Positions 34,185 through 44,525 of a stretch of DNA of 64,000 nucleotides are shown piece by piece. Position numbers and translations under genes: made by a program. The DNA is from Eurosta solidaginis (Eukaryota; Arthropoda; Insecta; Diptera; Tephritidae). The notes below the pieces were generated by a model, which ran no database searches, had not been told where the DNA came from, and was given only the letters and a program-made list of their open reading frames with translations. The DNA lies in contig NC_090322.1 of the NCBI RefSeq assembly GCF_040869045.1, positions 278,034,662 to 278,098,661 on the forward strand, written 5' to 3'. Position 1 is the stretch's first letter; each line of letters opens with the position of its first letter.

Positions 34185-36473
34185 TTTAATAATTTAGGTG
34201 TAAAGTTTTAATGTTAAAAATATATAATTATGTACAATATAGAATTTTTATGTCGCAGACGAAAAAGCCTAACTATCGTTAAAGGTTACAATGAACTTAT
34301 AAAGTGTTATGTTTCTTTACAGTCAATTTATTTTTTAATTTTAAGTTACTTTTATTAACCAATAATAAAAGCTTATTTTTAAAAAAGTTTTTTTTTCTTT
34401 AATTTTATTTTTTACCTTTTAGCTCGTTTTATTAACAAGTAATAGAAGCTTGTTCTTAGAAAAGCTTTTTTCTTAAATTTAATTTAAATATGAATTTTTT
34501 TTAATTTTTAGTAGGGTAAAATATTGTTTAAATTAGTTTTGTGAACTTTACTTAGTTATTTGTTACGTTTCTTATCTTATCCATTTCTTTTAATGCATCA
34601 ATATTACAAGGTTTCTTTGAAGTCAACTTTGAACAGTCAAGTTCTTCTATTCGAGTGTTAAATAACTTAAAATCATATTTTATTGTGACTTTGCCTATGT
34701 CGCGTTCAGTTTACAACTACTCATTGCAGATCTCTGTTCTGTTCCATCGCCAAAAATCTGTAAAACAAAACCAATTGCGCAGAAAAGTATGCAACAAAAA
34801 GTATGCAACATTTAGCGATAAAAGCCTAACTTCTACGTTTGTTGCATACACAAACAAAGCGAAGTTACCTGCGTTCTTGAGGACTTAGGCTTTTATTCCC
34901 TTGTGAATACAAATCTCTACCGATAACTCTGTTATCGATTAATTTATCGAATTCTCGCAAAGTAATATTGCATTGCCATCGGAGTTATACATGTGTGTAA
35001 AATTTCAGCTCAATCGGACACCGAGAAGTGTATCAAATTTAACTTGCAAGATTTGATTACAGACAACAGCCAAGTGAAAGTAAATAAAACCTTATACAAT
35101 TATGGTGTAAATGTAACCTATGCAAAATCTCGAATTTGATAACTCTTAGAACTGCAAAGTTGCATTTGAAAATTTGTAAAATCACATGCTTGCAGGGTTC
35201 AGCAGTATATATAAAAGTCTATGAACCGTTAATATGTTTGTCATTTAAACCGATTTTCACTCCATTAAAGATCTTCATTCGCCCTAACATTCCGTTATAT
35301 AAAGTTTTTCTATCAAATGGTTTAGAAGATATTCGTGCATTAAGAGAAATAGAGCACAATCTAGATTCGTATAGTAGTATGTACTTTCCTTGTTGTTGTT
35401 TAATCGAGTTGCACAAGGCCATCTCGGTTGACTGCAATTTGCCTACACTAGAAGGCAGCTTACTTTCTATCATCAACATGACCTCAAACATTTTCGCAAT
35501 AATGATTCACCTCGTTTGTTGAGGCTGATTGTTTCAACTGAGCAGTAGTATGGAAAAGCCGATTGCAGCCCTAATGGCGAAAGGAAAAATGTGAAAGGAA
35601 AAGTATATACACACCAACACATATATATACCGCAAAACAATTTCGTTGCCTACATTTAGGCGCATAAGAATGAAACCACAAAACAGCAAAACAATTTTTA
35701 AATGTCCCCTCATATTTCTAATGAGTCCTAGACTTCACCCGAGCGTTTTTAAAGAGTCCCATAGATTTCTAAAGAGCCGCTTGCCTTTGTCTTGTATACA
35801 TACTGACACATATGTATGTATGTACGTGAGAGAATTTTGTGAACCCAGCAAGAAATCGAGCGACTGCACCCCAATCCCCCACCCCCTCTTTTTTCTCGTC
35901 TACAAAAAGTAGCAGTTTGAGACCTGTAGTACCGCCCAATCTCCAACCCCCAACCCCCTTTTTTCTCGTCTGCAAAACGGGCCTGTCGGACACCCGCAGG
36001 GGCAGATTGAACATTTTCTTTGACATTTTATTAGATTGTAAGTTTGTATGTACATGCTGTCCCATATATATGCGTGTGCGAATTTCATAATTAACTAAAG
36101 GTCATCTTAATATTGAACTTATGATTTCTTTATCACAGAGTTTTGAGTTTTTTTGTTATGTATTTCAATAAAACATGTTCTCACATTGATTACAACCATT
36201 TGAGCTCCTTAACAATGACAGCATATACATAAATTATAATTTTTTAAATATGAAGATTGAACATTTCGTTTGATATTTTATGAGATTGTAAGTTTGTGTG
36301 TACATACAGACACATATGTTTGTACATGGGAATTTTATTAAACCATACTGATAAGAAACCTTAACCGTACAACATTGAAACATATTTATATGTATATAAC
36401 CACATGCTGTATTTCATTTAATTAAATTCGTTATCAGATTTTCCGTAAGTATAAAACATAGAAACCCGATCAG
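34185..36473. other. Non-coding part of duplication unit 1
   Basis: AT-rich sequence with several pyrimidine/purine-rich words, including paired CCCCC...TTTTTTCTCGTCT blocks at 35,874 and 35,945. The words GGGCAGATTGAACATTT and GATTGTAAGTTTGT recur at 36,000, 36,250 and 36,470. The 128-codon frame at 35,136-35,522 is identical in unit 2, but I see no domain in it and its antisense is also open. A coding role is not supported. Confidence 0.5.
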
Positions 36474-37424
36474 GGGCAGATTGAACAATTTTTTGGAAAA
36501 CATTTTAACGAATTATCTGAACTTTTACAGAAATCTATAGAATTATTTTGTAAATATATTCAAATAAAAGAAAATTCTGAAGAATTTGCTATAATGTCAC
36601 ACCAAACATTAATGACTGAAGCATTTATGGAGAACAATAATGTTGGTGATAAAATTACGGAAAAGTTTAGTAAATTGATTGAAAAAATGAAAACATTTCA
36701 AGAGCGAGATAGTGGTTGGAGTCTAAGTGAAATTATCCATCTAGAAGTAAACATAAATAAATACCAACCAATTAGAGGTTCATTATATATACCGCTACCA
36801 AAAATTATTGCAGATAAAACAGCTTGTATTAACATTGTTAACAATGATATATATTGCTTTAAGTGGGCCATAATTTCATCTCTTTACCAACCCTCAAAAC
36901 ATGGACAAAGGTGTTCTTCATATCGCATTAGAAATATCCAAGATTCCATTATAACTTTAATTAATAATAAAGTAGTCAATTTTGAAAACTAAAATTTCCA
37001 TTACAAATAAAAGATATTGAAATATTTGAATCAAATAATCCAGATATTAGTGTAAATGTGTTTGGTATAGAAGACAGTTCGGTAATAGTTCCCTTTTATT
37101 TAACAAAAGAAGAAAAATCACATCACATTAATCTTATTTCTTTATAAAGTGATGATTTTAATGAAAGCCATTATGTTTGGATACAAAATTTAAGTAGATT
37201 AATGGGGCATCAAGTTACAAGACATGGACATAAATTTTATTTTTGCAATACATGTCTAATACATACATTTTGATAAGGAAGAAAAATTACTAACCCATAA
37301 AAGGCATTGTAGAAAAATTGTAACACGCATGCCTACACCTGAGAAAAGAATATTAAAATTTGAAAATTTCAAAAAAAGAATTAGATTTACCATTTACTAT
37401 ATATGCAGTTTTCGAATGTATTAT
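36474..37424 (+). pseudogene. Polinton/Maverick-type DNA polymerase fragment, unit 1
   Basis: The open frame around the ATG at 36,594 extends upstream to 36,474 and reads through IIHLEVNINKYQPIRGSLYI and LPKIIADK. It then shifts frame near 36,920 and again further on. Later pieces read SVNVFGIED, FYLTKEEKSHHINL and RHGHKFYFCNTCLIH. This resembles the N-terminal region of protein-primed type-B DNA polymerases of large insect Polinton-like elements or related DNA-virus insertions. Disabling marks in this copy include a TAA near 37,145 where unit 2 has a tyrosine codon. The copy is cut at 37,424 by the duplication junction. No catalytic polymerase motifs remain here. Confidence 0.7.
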
Positions 37425-37452
37425 TTTTATTTTCGGCCTTTCAAAAGTTATA

Positions 37453-37741
37453 TCAAGAAGAATTTCCGAGCTCTAGGCCACACATATATATTAGTAATAA
37501 AAATGCAATTGATTATACCATATATGTTGTATTTATTTATTTTGTCGATATTTCGATTTCAATTAGAAATCATCTTCAGGGACTTGTGTGTCGACAAGGT
37601 GCATTCACAAGTCCCTAAAGATGATTTCTAATTGAAATCGAAATATCGACAAAATAAATAAATACAACATATATGGTATAATCAATTGCATTTTTATTAC
37701 TAATATATATGTGTTGCCTAGAGCTCGGAAATTCTTCTTGA
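37453..37741. repeat. Long hairpin 2, near-identical to hairpin 1
   Basis: Same structure as the hairpin at 33,896-34,184, displaced by 3,557 bp. Two changes are visible in the right arm (CCTAAAG for CCTGAAG and TGTTGCC for TGTGGCC), so the arms now mismatch at two places. Confidence 0.9.
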
Positions 37742-38047
37742 TTTAATAATTTAGGTGTAAAGTTTTAATGTTAAAAATATATAATTATGTACAATATAGA
37801 ATTTTTATGTCGCAGACGAAAAAGCCTAATTATCGTTAAAGGTTACAATGAACTTATAAAGTGTTATGTTTCTTTACAGTCAATTTATTTTTTAATTTTA
37901 AGTTAATTTTATTAACCAATAATAAAAGCTTATTTTTAAAAAAGTTTTTTTTCTTTAATTTTATTTTTTGCCTTTTAGCTCGTTTTATTAACAAGTAATA
38001 TAAGCTTGTTCTTAGAAAAGCTTTTTTCTTAAATTCAATTTAAATAT

Positions 38048-38753
38048 TGTCACGGATATTAACATCACTAAGTTATACCATCACTAAGGCGATGCCAAGG
38101 CCACGATAAGCAGTAATTACGTCAATAATCAAATCATGTATACACATATATAAGGCAGCCGAAAGATGTCACACACAGATGAATTTACTTATACGCCTAT
38201 GTATGCGCGAGAGACTGTAAACTACAAACATTCACATCAATAATTCAATCATTATGTATCTACATAAACGAATAAATAATTACGTCTACACATATGTATA
38301 CGAGCAGCGGAGCGGCAATGCACAAACACATGCATATATCTTATCTGAGTTGTCACAAGAGAGAGCAATAATTTGTGCACGTAGTTGTGGCTGGCGATTT
38401 TGTAGCCGAAACTAACTAGTAACTTCTGGAAATCGAAGAGCCTAGAAGTATGCAGCGTAAACTATAAAAGCCGGGCAGGCGAATAAGAAGTAATTCAGTT
38501 TGATTTGAGATTTGGATTAAGCGCTATCTAGCGAGCTATAGCAGTATTATTTTGAATAGTAGAGCTTCATTTGACCTGTCAATCAGTTTGGTTATTAAGT
38601 AAGCTATTCGTTGCAAAGTACAAGTGTTATTGTGAAGTACTTGAATAAAGGCCATTTTGCATTATTACATATTGGAGTTATTTATTCAACAGTTTAGCGA
38701 TACGAACTTAGCAGAGGGTTGCAAATAAGAGGATTTGCAGCAAATTCGTTACA
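38048..38753 (+). repeat. 5' LTR of gypsy copy 1
   Basis: A direct copy of 43,813-44,525. Core promoter signals and an AATAAA (38,644-38,649) imply U3 38,048-38,496, R from about 38,497 and U5 to 38,753. The 3' LTR carries a few substitutions and small length changes, including GCACGTATACG against GTATACG. Confidence 0.95.
38463..38500 (+). promoter_or_regulatory. LTR core promoter: TATA box and initiator
   Basis: TATAAAAG at 38,463-38,470 is followed by TCAGTT at 38,495-38,500, a match to the insect initiator TCAGTY. The putative start A at 38,497 is 34 bases from the first T of the TATA box, near the usual spacing. A second TATATAAG further upstream (38,148) has no such initiator. Confidence 0.6.
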
Positions 38754-38755
38754 AT

Positions 38756-38770
38756 TGGTGTCAGAAGAGG
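38756..38770 (+). promoter_or_regulatory. Primer-binding site of gypsy copy 1
   Basis: TGGTGTCAGAAGAGG starts 2 bp after the LTR. The TGG start complements a tRNA CCA end, and the rest resembles the sites attributed to tRNA-Leu priming in some insect gypsy elements. The tRNA identity is an inference. The same site is at 53,478 in copy 2. Confidence 0.75.
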
Positions 38771-38804
38771 AATTGTTGAATAAATTCCAGAAGACAACAA
38801 GGAC

Positions 38805-40205
38805 ATGGCAAAGTTCAGTGAATTGAAGATCCAGCAACTGAAGAAGGAGTTGGAGAGCCGTGGATTGAATACAAGCGGCGTTAAACTCGAACTTCAGGCA
38901 CGGCTACGAGAGGCAATGGAAGCAGAAGGAATTGATGTGGAAGAGTATGTCTTTCATCTTGATGGTGAGGAGACAACAAAAATTGAAGAGGAAAACGAAA
39001 CATCGCAGACAGTTACGAGCACAGACTTGAACATGATATTAACTGCAATATCTGCACAAACATCGACAGTAACATCAATATCGTCACAAATGTCATCACA
39101 ACTGGAAGAGCAGAAGACATATATGGCATCACAACTAGAATCACAGAAGATACATATTGCAGAAATGTCGTCAGAAATAACATCAAAGATCGAAGCATAA
39201 GAAACGCGTATTTCAGAAATGTCGTCGCAAATGTCATCTCAACTGGAAGAACAGAAGACATATATGGCATCGCAACTGGAAGAACAGAAGACATATATGA
39301 TATCTCAGTTGGCTCAGCAGTTGAAAGCGCAAGAGGATCGCATATCATCGCAGTTGGAGGGTTTTAGTGAACGACAAGATAAAATGGAAGCTGAGATGGA
39401 TGCTTTGAAAGATCGGATTCAGCAGTTACAATTAAATCGTCCAGCAGTTTCAGCGAGTAATCCAAAGGTAAAAACACCATCCTTTGACGGTTCTGTTCCT
39501 TTCCAGGTCTTGAAGCTACAGTTTGAGAAGACCGCAGCAGTGAACAACTGGAATGTGGAAGATAAAGTTGCCGCACTCTTCGTAGCATTGAAAAGACCAG
39601 CTGCCGAAATCTTACAGACTATTCCAGAGTACGAACGGAACAGTTATGACGCATTGATGGCTGCTGTAGAACGGCGATACGGAAGCGAACACAGGAAACA
39701 GATATTTCAAATAGAATTGCAAAACCGCTACCAAAAAGCTAACGAGACTTTGCAGGAGTTTGCTTCGGACATTGAAAGATTGGCTCATCTTGCAAATGCG
39801 GAAGCACCCGTGGAATACACGGAAAGAGTGAAGATTCAGAGCTTTATAAATGGCATATGGGACGTCGAAACGAAGCGAGCCACATACGCGAACCCAAAGC
39901 AAACATTTTCTGAAACGGTATCCCATGCATTGACTCAGGAAACGGCGTCATTATTGAGTAAACCAGCATACAAAGCTCATCGTGTGGAAGTAGAAAGGCC
40001 GGAGTGGGTAGATACAATTTTGGAAGCTCTGAAGGGATCACAACAGAAAAATGCCGGAGTTATGAAGTGTTTCAAGTGCGGTAACCCAGGTCACATTGCA
40101 CGTCATTGCAGTAGCAATTCCAATAGTTCCAACAATGTGGGTGGCCGTAAACGCAGAGCTGAAGGAGACGAGCAAATCTCCAAATCCACTCAATCGTTAA
40201 ACTAA
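38805..40205 (+). pseudogene. gag: Gypsy Gag, one in-frame stop
   Basis: Structural protein of the retrotransposon particle. From ATG 38,805 it begins with a SAP-like motif (LKKELESRGLNTSGVKLELQ, residues about 10-35). An 11-residue coiled-coil repeat (SQLEEQKTYMA and variants) follows, then a capsid-like domain (PSFDGSVPFQVLKLQFEKTA, RRYGSEHRKQIF, LQEFASDIERLAHLA). A CCHC zinc knuckle CFKCGNPGHIARHC and a basic tail come last. The TAA at 39,198-39,200 interrupts the coiled coil; copy 2 has CAA there, so it is a recent nonsense change in an otherwise open frame. The natural stop at 40,203-40,205 follows the slippery heptamer. Confidence 0.92.
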
Positions 40206-40255
40206 AGCGAGTCAGCCGCAAGGGGCGACAGCTGGCTCCCTCAATTGAATGCCCC
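40196..40255 (+). promoter_or_regulatory. Predicted -1 ribosomal frameshift site (slippery heptamer plus pseudoknot)
   Basis: G TTA AAC (40,196-40,202) lies in the gag frame directly before the gag TAA. Slipping back one base enters the pol frame, which is open through 40,202 onward. Six bases later an 8-bp stem pairs 40,209-40,216 (GAGTCAGC) with 40,231-40,238 (GCTGGCTC). Loop bases GGGGC (40,222-40,226) can pair with GCCCC (40,251-40,255), making an H-type pseudoknot. Gypsy copy 2 preserves all of it at the same spacing. Confidence 0.75.
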
Positions 40256-43200
40256 ATAATCTCTATCTCGCAAATTGGAAGAAGGTCAAACAATCTTACT
40301 GTCGGAGGACATGTGGATGGAAAGGAACGTTTACTGACTGTAGATACGGGTGCACCTCATTCCATCATTCGAGCGGATTTAGTCAACAAGAAGATAAGAC
40401 CATTGCATGGAGCAAGATTGCGTACAGCCACTGGAGAAGACAGCACGGTTCTAGGAGAAGTATCATGTGAAGTCGCAATTGGGAACGTCACGGTAGTACA
40501 CAATTTTATAGTGGCAGAGATTGTTGATGAAATCATAATTGGAGTGGACTTCTTAATCGACCAGGGCATCAAGATCGACATGCAAAGCAAGACGATGCGA
40601 TATAAGAACATGGATGTACCACTTAATTTCAGCTACGAGAGAGGCTACAGCAGTAAACGAGTGCTGGTGGAAGAGAGTCAGCGAATACCACCAAAATCCG
40701 AAGCAGTCATCTGGGCAAAGGTTGATGGAGATTGTGGGACAAACAAATTGTGGGTTGTCGAAGCAGCAAATAAATCAGCACTGAACATACTTGTAGGAAA
40801 AACCCTGGCTATGACAAAACAAGATGGACGTATTCCGGTAAGAGTACTAAATGAGTTCAAGTCACCATTCAATTTGACCAAAGGAGCTATTTTGGGAAGA
40901 TGCCAAGAGGCCGAAGTAGTTATTAACTGTGAACAGCTCCAGGAATACGTTTCATCTAGTAATACTGATCTTTCAAATGATATCACGGCTTGGACGCATG
41001 GGCTAGAGGAAGCCTATCAGAGTAAGGCAAAACAACTGCTCATAAAATACGCGAACATATTTGACCAGGATGGTTCCAAACCAGGCCGCACCAATGTTGT
41101 GAAACATCAAATTGACACTGGAGATGCGAGGCCGATCCGTCAAGCTCCACGTAGTGTTCCACTGGCGAAGCGGGAAGTTGTGAGTCAAATCATACAAGAA
41201 ATGAGTGACAGCGGCGTCATCGAACCATCAGCTAGTCCATGGAGCTCACCGGTAGTACTTGTAAAGAAGAAGGATGGAAAAATGAGGTTTTGCGTGGACT
41301 ACCGAAAGTTGAATGACGTTACGAAAAAGGATAGCTACCCGTTACCAAGAATTGACGACACTCTGGACTCGCTCTCTGGTACGAAATGGTTTTCCACACT
41401 GGACTTGAAAAGCGGCTACTGGCAAGTGGAGGTAAAGGAGGAAGACAAAGAGAAAACAGCCTTCAGCGTCGGAGATGGTCTTTGGCAATTTACAGTAATG
41501 CCCTTTGGACTATGTAATGCACCAGCTACTTTCGAGAGACTCATGGATCAGGTATTGAAGGGTCTACATTGGAAAACATGCTTGGTGTACCTGGACGACA
41601 TCATCGTATTGGGCAAGAATTTCGATGAACATCATAAGAACTTGGAGGAAGTTTTCCAAAGAATAGCTGGCGCTGGTCTGAAGTTAAGTCCCAAAAAGTG
41701 TTCGCTGTTTAAAAAGGAAGTAAATTATTTGGGTCACAAGGTAACGACAGAGGGCATCTGCACTGCGAACGAAAAGATAGAGGCTGTAAAGGATTGGCCA
41801 AGACCACAGAACCTACATGAATTAAGAAGTTTCCTTGGGCTGTGCACATATTACCGCCGATTTGTACAAAATTTTTCCAGCGTAGCCCATAGCCTCCATG
41901 AGCTTACAAGAAAAAATAAAGCTTTTGAATGGAAGAAGGAGCAAGAAGTGGCTTTCCAAACATTGAAGGAGCGTTTGTGCACTGCCCCAATGTTAGCATA
42001 TCCGATTCCAGGAGCAACGTTTATTCTAGATACAGATGCGAGTGGATATGCTATAGGAGGCGTTTTATCACAACTGGTCGATGGACAGGAGAAGGTAGTT
42101 GCATATTACAGCCGTTCGATTGGAAAACCAGAGAGGAACTACTGCGTTACGCGGAGAGAGCTGTTGGCATTGGTAGAGTGCGTTAAACATTTTCACAAAT
42201 ACCTCTACGGCCAGCGATTCCGTGTCAGGACGGATCACGCAGCTTTAAAATGGCTACTGCAGTTCCGTAATCTGGAAGGACAATTGGCACGGTGGATCGA
42301 GCGACTACAAAGCTATGACTTTTCCATTGATCATCGAAAAGGTAGTACCCATGGAAATGCCGATGCAATGTCACGAAGACCATGTAGTTTGGAATGCAAG
42401 CACTGTTCAAAAGCCGAGGCTAAAGAAGACATTATAGATGTCCGGCTAATGACTATAACATGTACAGATGAATGGGACAAGGAACAGCTAAGAAAGTGCC
42501 AGCTAGAAGATGCAGATCTGTCACGTGTTATGCAAGGGCTCGAACGAAATGAAAGACCAAACAGAGAAGAGATGTCAGCAGAGAGTCCCATTGCGAAGTC
42601 ATATTGGGCACAGTGGAACAGTTTAGAATTGATATCCGGTTGCCTTCATCGAGTATGGGAGAGTGAGGATGGTAAATACAAGAATAAACTGATAGTTGTT
42701 CCCAGAAAGAGGATTCCTGATGTGCTCAGCGAGCTGCATAATGGTCCAAGCGGAGGTCATCTTGGAATCACGAAGACGCTCGAGAAGATTAAACAGAGAT
42801 TCTATTGGGTTGGTTGCCGTCAGTCGGTTACTGAGTGGATTGCGAACTGCGAGGTTTGCAGCAGAGCGAAAGGGCCCAGAACACGAAGTCATGGCCAGAT
42901 GAAGCAGTATAACTCAGGTGCGCCATTTGAAAGGATCGCTATGGACGTCGCCGGTCCATTTCCTACTAGCAACGGCGGAAACAAATATGTACTGGTAGTT
43001 ATGGATTATTTCAGCAAATGGCCAGAGGTATACCCAATCCCAAATCAAGAAGCGGAAACGGTAGCAGAAGTGTTTATAAACAATTGGGTTGCAAGGTATG
43101 GTGTACCAATGGAGTTACATTCTGACCAAGGCAGGAATTTCGAATCAGCTGTGTTCCAGGAAATGTGTAAGTCATTGGTCATTCGAAAAACACGGACAAC

Positions 43201-43801
43201 TGCATTGCATCCTCAATCCGATGGTATGGTAGAACGATTCAATAGAACATTGGAGGAGCACTTAAGGAAAGTAGTGGACAAGTACCATAAAGAATGGGAT
43301 ACCCGCATACCATTATTCTTGATGGCTTGCCGATCAGCAGTGCATGAGACAACGGGCCAAACCCCTGCAAAAGTAATTTTTGGCAACGACCTTAGACTGC
43401 CAGCTGATTTGAAGTTTGGGATAGATGCCAATGCGGAGAGAAATGTCAGGAAATCCACTAGTGATTTGGAAGAAGAGCTAAGAGAAATACATGATCTGAT
43501 AAGGCAACGAACAAAGATTATGAGTGACAAGATGAAAGCCAGATATGATAAAGCAATTAATTCAGAAGGTTTTCAGGAAGGAGATTTGGTGCTGTTATAC
43601 AACCCGCAACGAAAAAAAGGTTTGTCCCCGAAATTGCAATGTAATTGGGAAGGCCCATACAAAGTTGTAAAACGGATCAACGATGTAGTGTACCGCATAC
43701 AAACCATCGGTAAACCACGAACCAAAATGAAAGTGGTCCATTTGGAAAGGCTGGCAACGTTTAGATCGGGAGATTTGTCTGATCGGGACGATCAGACTTA
43801 G
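40202..43801 (+). CDS. pol: Gypsy Pol polyprotein (protease, RT, RNase H, integrase)
   Basis: Replication enzymes, translated by frameshifting from gag; the first internal ATG is at 40,313, but upstream codons back to 40,202 are open. The frame is intact for about 1,200 codons. Order: retropepsin (LLTVDTGAPHSII, IIIGVDFL), reverse transcriptase (FCVDYRKLNDVT, LDLKSGYWQV, VMPFGLCNAPATFE, YLDDIIVLG), RNase H (ILDTDASGYAIGG, RTDHAALKWL, HGNADAMSRRP). The integrase has an HHCC finger (GGHLGITKTLEKI to CEVCSRAKG) and catalytic MDVAGPFP, HSDQGRNFES and DGMVERFNRTLEEH. The stop is TAG at 43,799-43,801. No envelope follows; the polypurine tract is at 43,800-43,812. The clade (mdg3/micropia-like?) is not settled. 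Confidence 0.95.
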   Translation, partial: LKRVSRKGRQLAPSIECPIISISQIGRRSNNLTVGGHVDGKERLLTVDTGAPHSIIRADLVNKKIRPLHGARLRTATGEDSTVLGEVSCEVAIGNVTVVHNFIVAEIVDEIIIGVDFLIDQGIKIDMQSKTMRYKNMDVPLNFSYERGYSSKRVLVEESQRIPPKSEAVIWAKVDGDCGTNKLWVVEAANKSALNILVGKTLAMTKQDGRIPVRVLNEFKSPFNLTKGAILGRCQEAEVVINCEQLQEYVSSSNTDLSNDITAWTHGLEEAYQSKAKQLLIKYANIFDQDGSKPGRTNVVKHQIDTGDARPIRQAPRSVPLAKREVVSQIIQEMSDSGVIEPSASPWSSPVVLVKKKDGKMRFCVDYRKLNDVTKKDSYPLPRIDDTLDSLSGTKWFSTLDLKSGYWQVEVKEEDKEKTAFSVGDGLWQFTVMPFGLCNAPATFERLMDQVLKGLHWKTCLVYLDDIIVLGKNFDEHHKNLEEVFQRIAGAGLKLSPKKCSLFKKEVNYLGHKVTTEGICTANEKIEAVKDWPRPQNLHELRSFLGLCTYYRRFVQNFSSVAHSLHELTRKNKAFEWKKEQEVAFQTLKERLCTAPMLAYPIPGATFILDTDASGYAIGGVLSQLVDGQEKVVAYYSRSIGKPERNYCVTRRELLALVECVKHFHKYLYGQRFRVRTDHAALKWLLQFRNLEGQLARWIERLQSYDFSIDHRKGSTHGNADAMSRRPCSLECKHCSKAEAKEDIIDVRLMTITCTDEWDKEQLRKCQLEDADLSRVMQGLERNERPNREEMSAESPIAKSYWAQWNSLELISGCLHRVWESEDGKYKNKLIVVPRKRIPDVLSELHNGPSGGHLGITKTLEKIKQRFYWVGCRQSVTEWIANCEVCSRAKGPRTRSHGQMKQYNSGAPFERIAMDVAGPFPTSNGGNKYVLVVMDYFSKWPEVYPIPNQEAETVAEVFINNWVARYGVPMELHSDQGRNFESAVFQEMCKSLVIRKTRTTALHPQSDGMVERFNRTLEEHLRKVVDKYHKEWDTRIPLFLMACRSAVHETTGQTPAKVIFGNDLRLPADLKFGIDANAERNVRKSTSDLEEELREIHDLIRQRTKIMSDKMKARYDKAINSEGFQEGDLVLLYNPQRKKGLSPKLQCNWEGPYKVVKRINDVVYRIQTIGKPRTKMKVVHLERLATFRSGDLSDRDDQT

Positions 43802-43812
43802 GTGGAGGGTAG

Positions 43813-44525
43813 TGTCACGGATATTAACATCACTAAGTTATACCATCACTAAGGCGATGCCAAAGCCACGATAAGCAGTAATTACGTCAATAATCAAATC
43901 ATGTATACACATATATAAGGCAGCCGAAAGATGTCACACACAGATGAATTTACTTATACGCCTATGTATGCGCGAGAGACTGTAAACTACAAACATTCAC
44001 ATCAACAATTCAATCATTATGTATCTACATAAACGAATAAATAATTACGTCTACACATATGCACGTATACGAGCAGCGGAGCGGCAATGCACAAACACAT
44101 GCATATATCTTATCTGAGTTGTCACAAGAGAGAGCAATAATTTGTGCACGTAGTTGTGGCTGGCGATTTTGTAGCCGAAACTAACTAGTAACTTCTGGAA
44201 ATCGAAGAGCCTAGAAGTATGCAGCGTAAACTATAAAAGCCGGGCAGGCGAGTAAGAAGTAATTCAGTTTTGAGATTTGAGATTTGAATTAAGCGCTATC
44301 TAGCGAGCTATAGCAGTATTATTTTGAATAGTAGAGCTTCATTTGAGCTGTAAATCAGTTTGGTTATTAAGTAAGCTATTCGTTGCAAAGTACAAGTGTT
44401 ATTGTGAAGTACTTGAATAAAGGCCATTTTGCATTATTACATATTGGAGTTATTTATTCAACAGTTTAGCGATACGAACTTAGCAGAGGGTTGCAAATAA
44501 GAGGATTTGCAGCAAATTCGTTACA
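43813..44525 (+). repeat. 3' LTR of gypsy copy 1
   Basis: 713-bp LTR, preceded by the purine-rich tract AGGTGGAGGGTAG. It repeats the 5' LTR with about ten differences. ATAT follows at 44,526-44,529. Confidence 0.95.

Larger units (their letters stand above)
33862..37424 (+). repeat. Tandem duplication unit 1 (3,557-bp offset)
   Basis: Sequence from about 33,862 repeats from about 37,425 at a constant offset of 3,557 bp, with few differences. The unit holds a long hairpin, a non-coding stretch and the start of a polymerase fragment. Its right breakpoint falls inside the polymerase coding region after GAATGTATT, joined directly to the sequence just left of the hairpin. The join has only a few bases of shared sequence. 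Confidence 0.92.
38048..44525 (+). mobile_element. Ty3/gypsy LTR retrotransposon, copy 1, nearly intact
   Basis: The LTRs (706 and 713 bp) start TGTCACGG and end GTTACA. The element has a primer-binding site, gag, a frameshift site, pol and a polypurine tract, and no envelope gene. The 4-bp duplication ATAT flanks it (38,044-38,047 and 44,526-44,529). The two LTRs differ at roughly ten places by eye, which suggests a fairly recent insertion. One nonsense codon in gag is the only clear break. Confidence 0.95.

Noticed and set aside
35136..35522. 128-codon frame repeated identically at 45,173-45,559
   Set aside because: Identity reflects recent duplication of the whole unit. The antisense frame is open too and no domain is visible.
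43802..44525. Possible envelope gene after gypsy pol
   Set aside because: The polypurine tract and 3' LTR follow the pol stop directly; there is no room for a third ORF.
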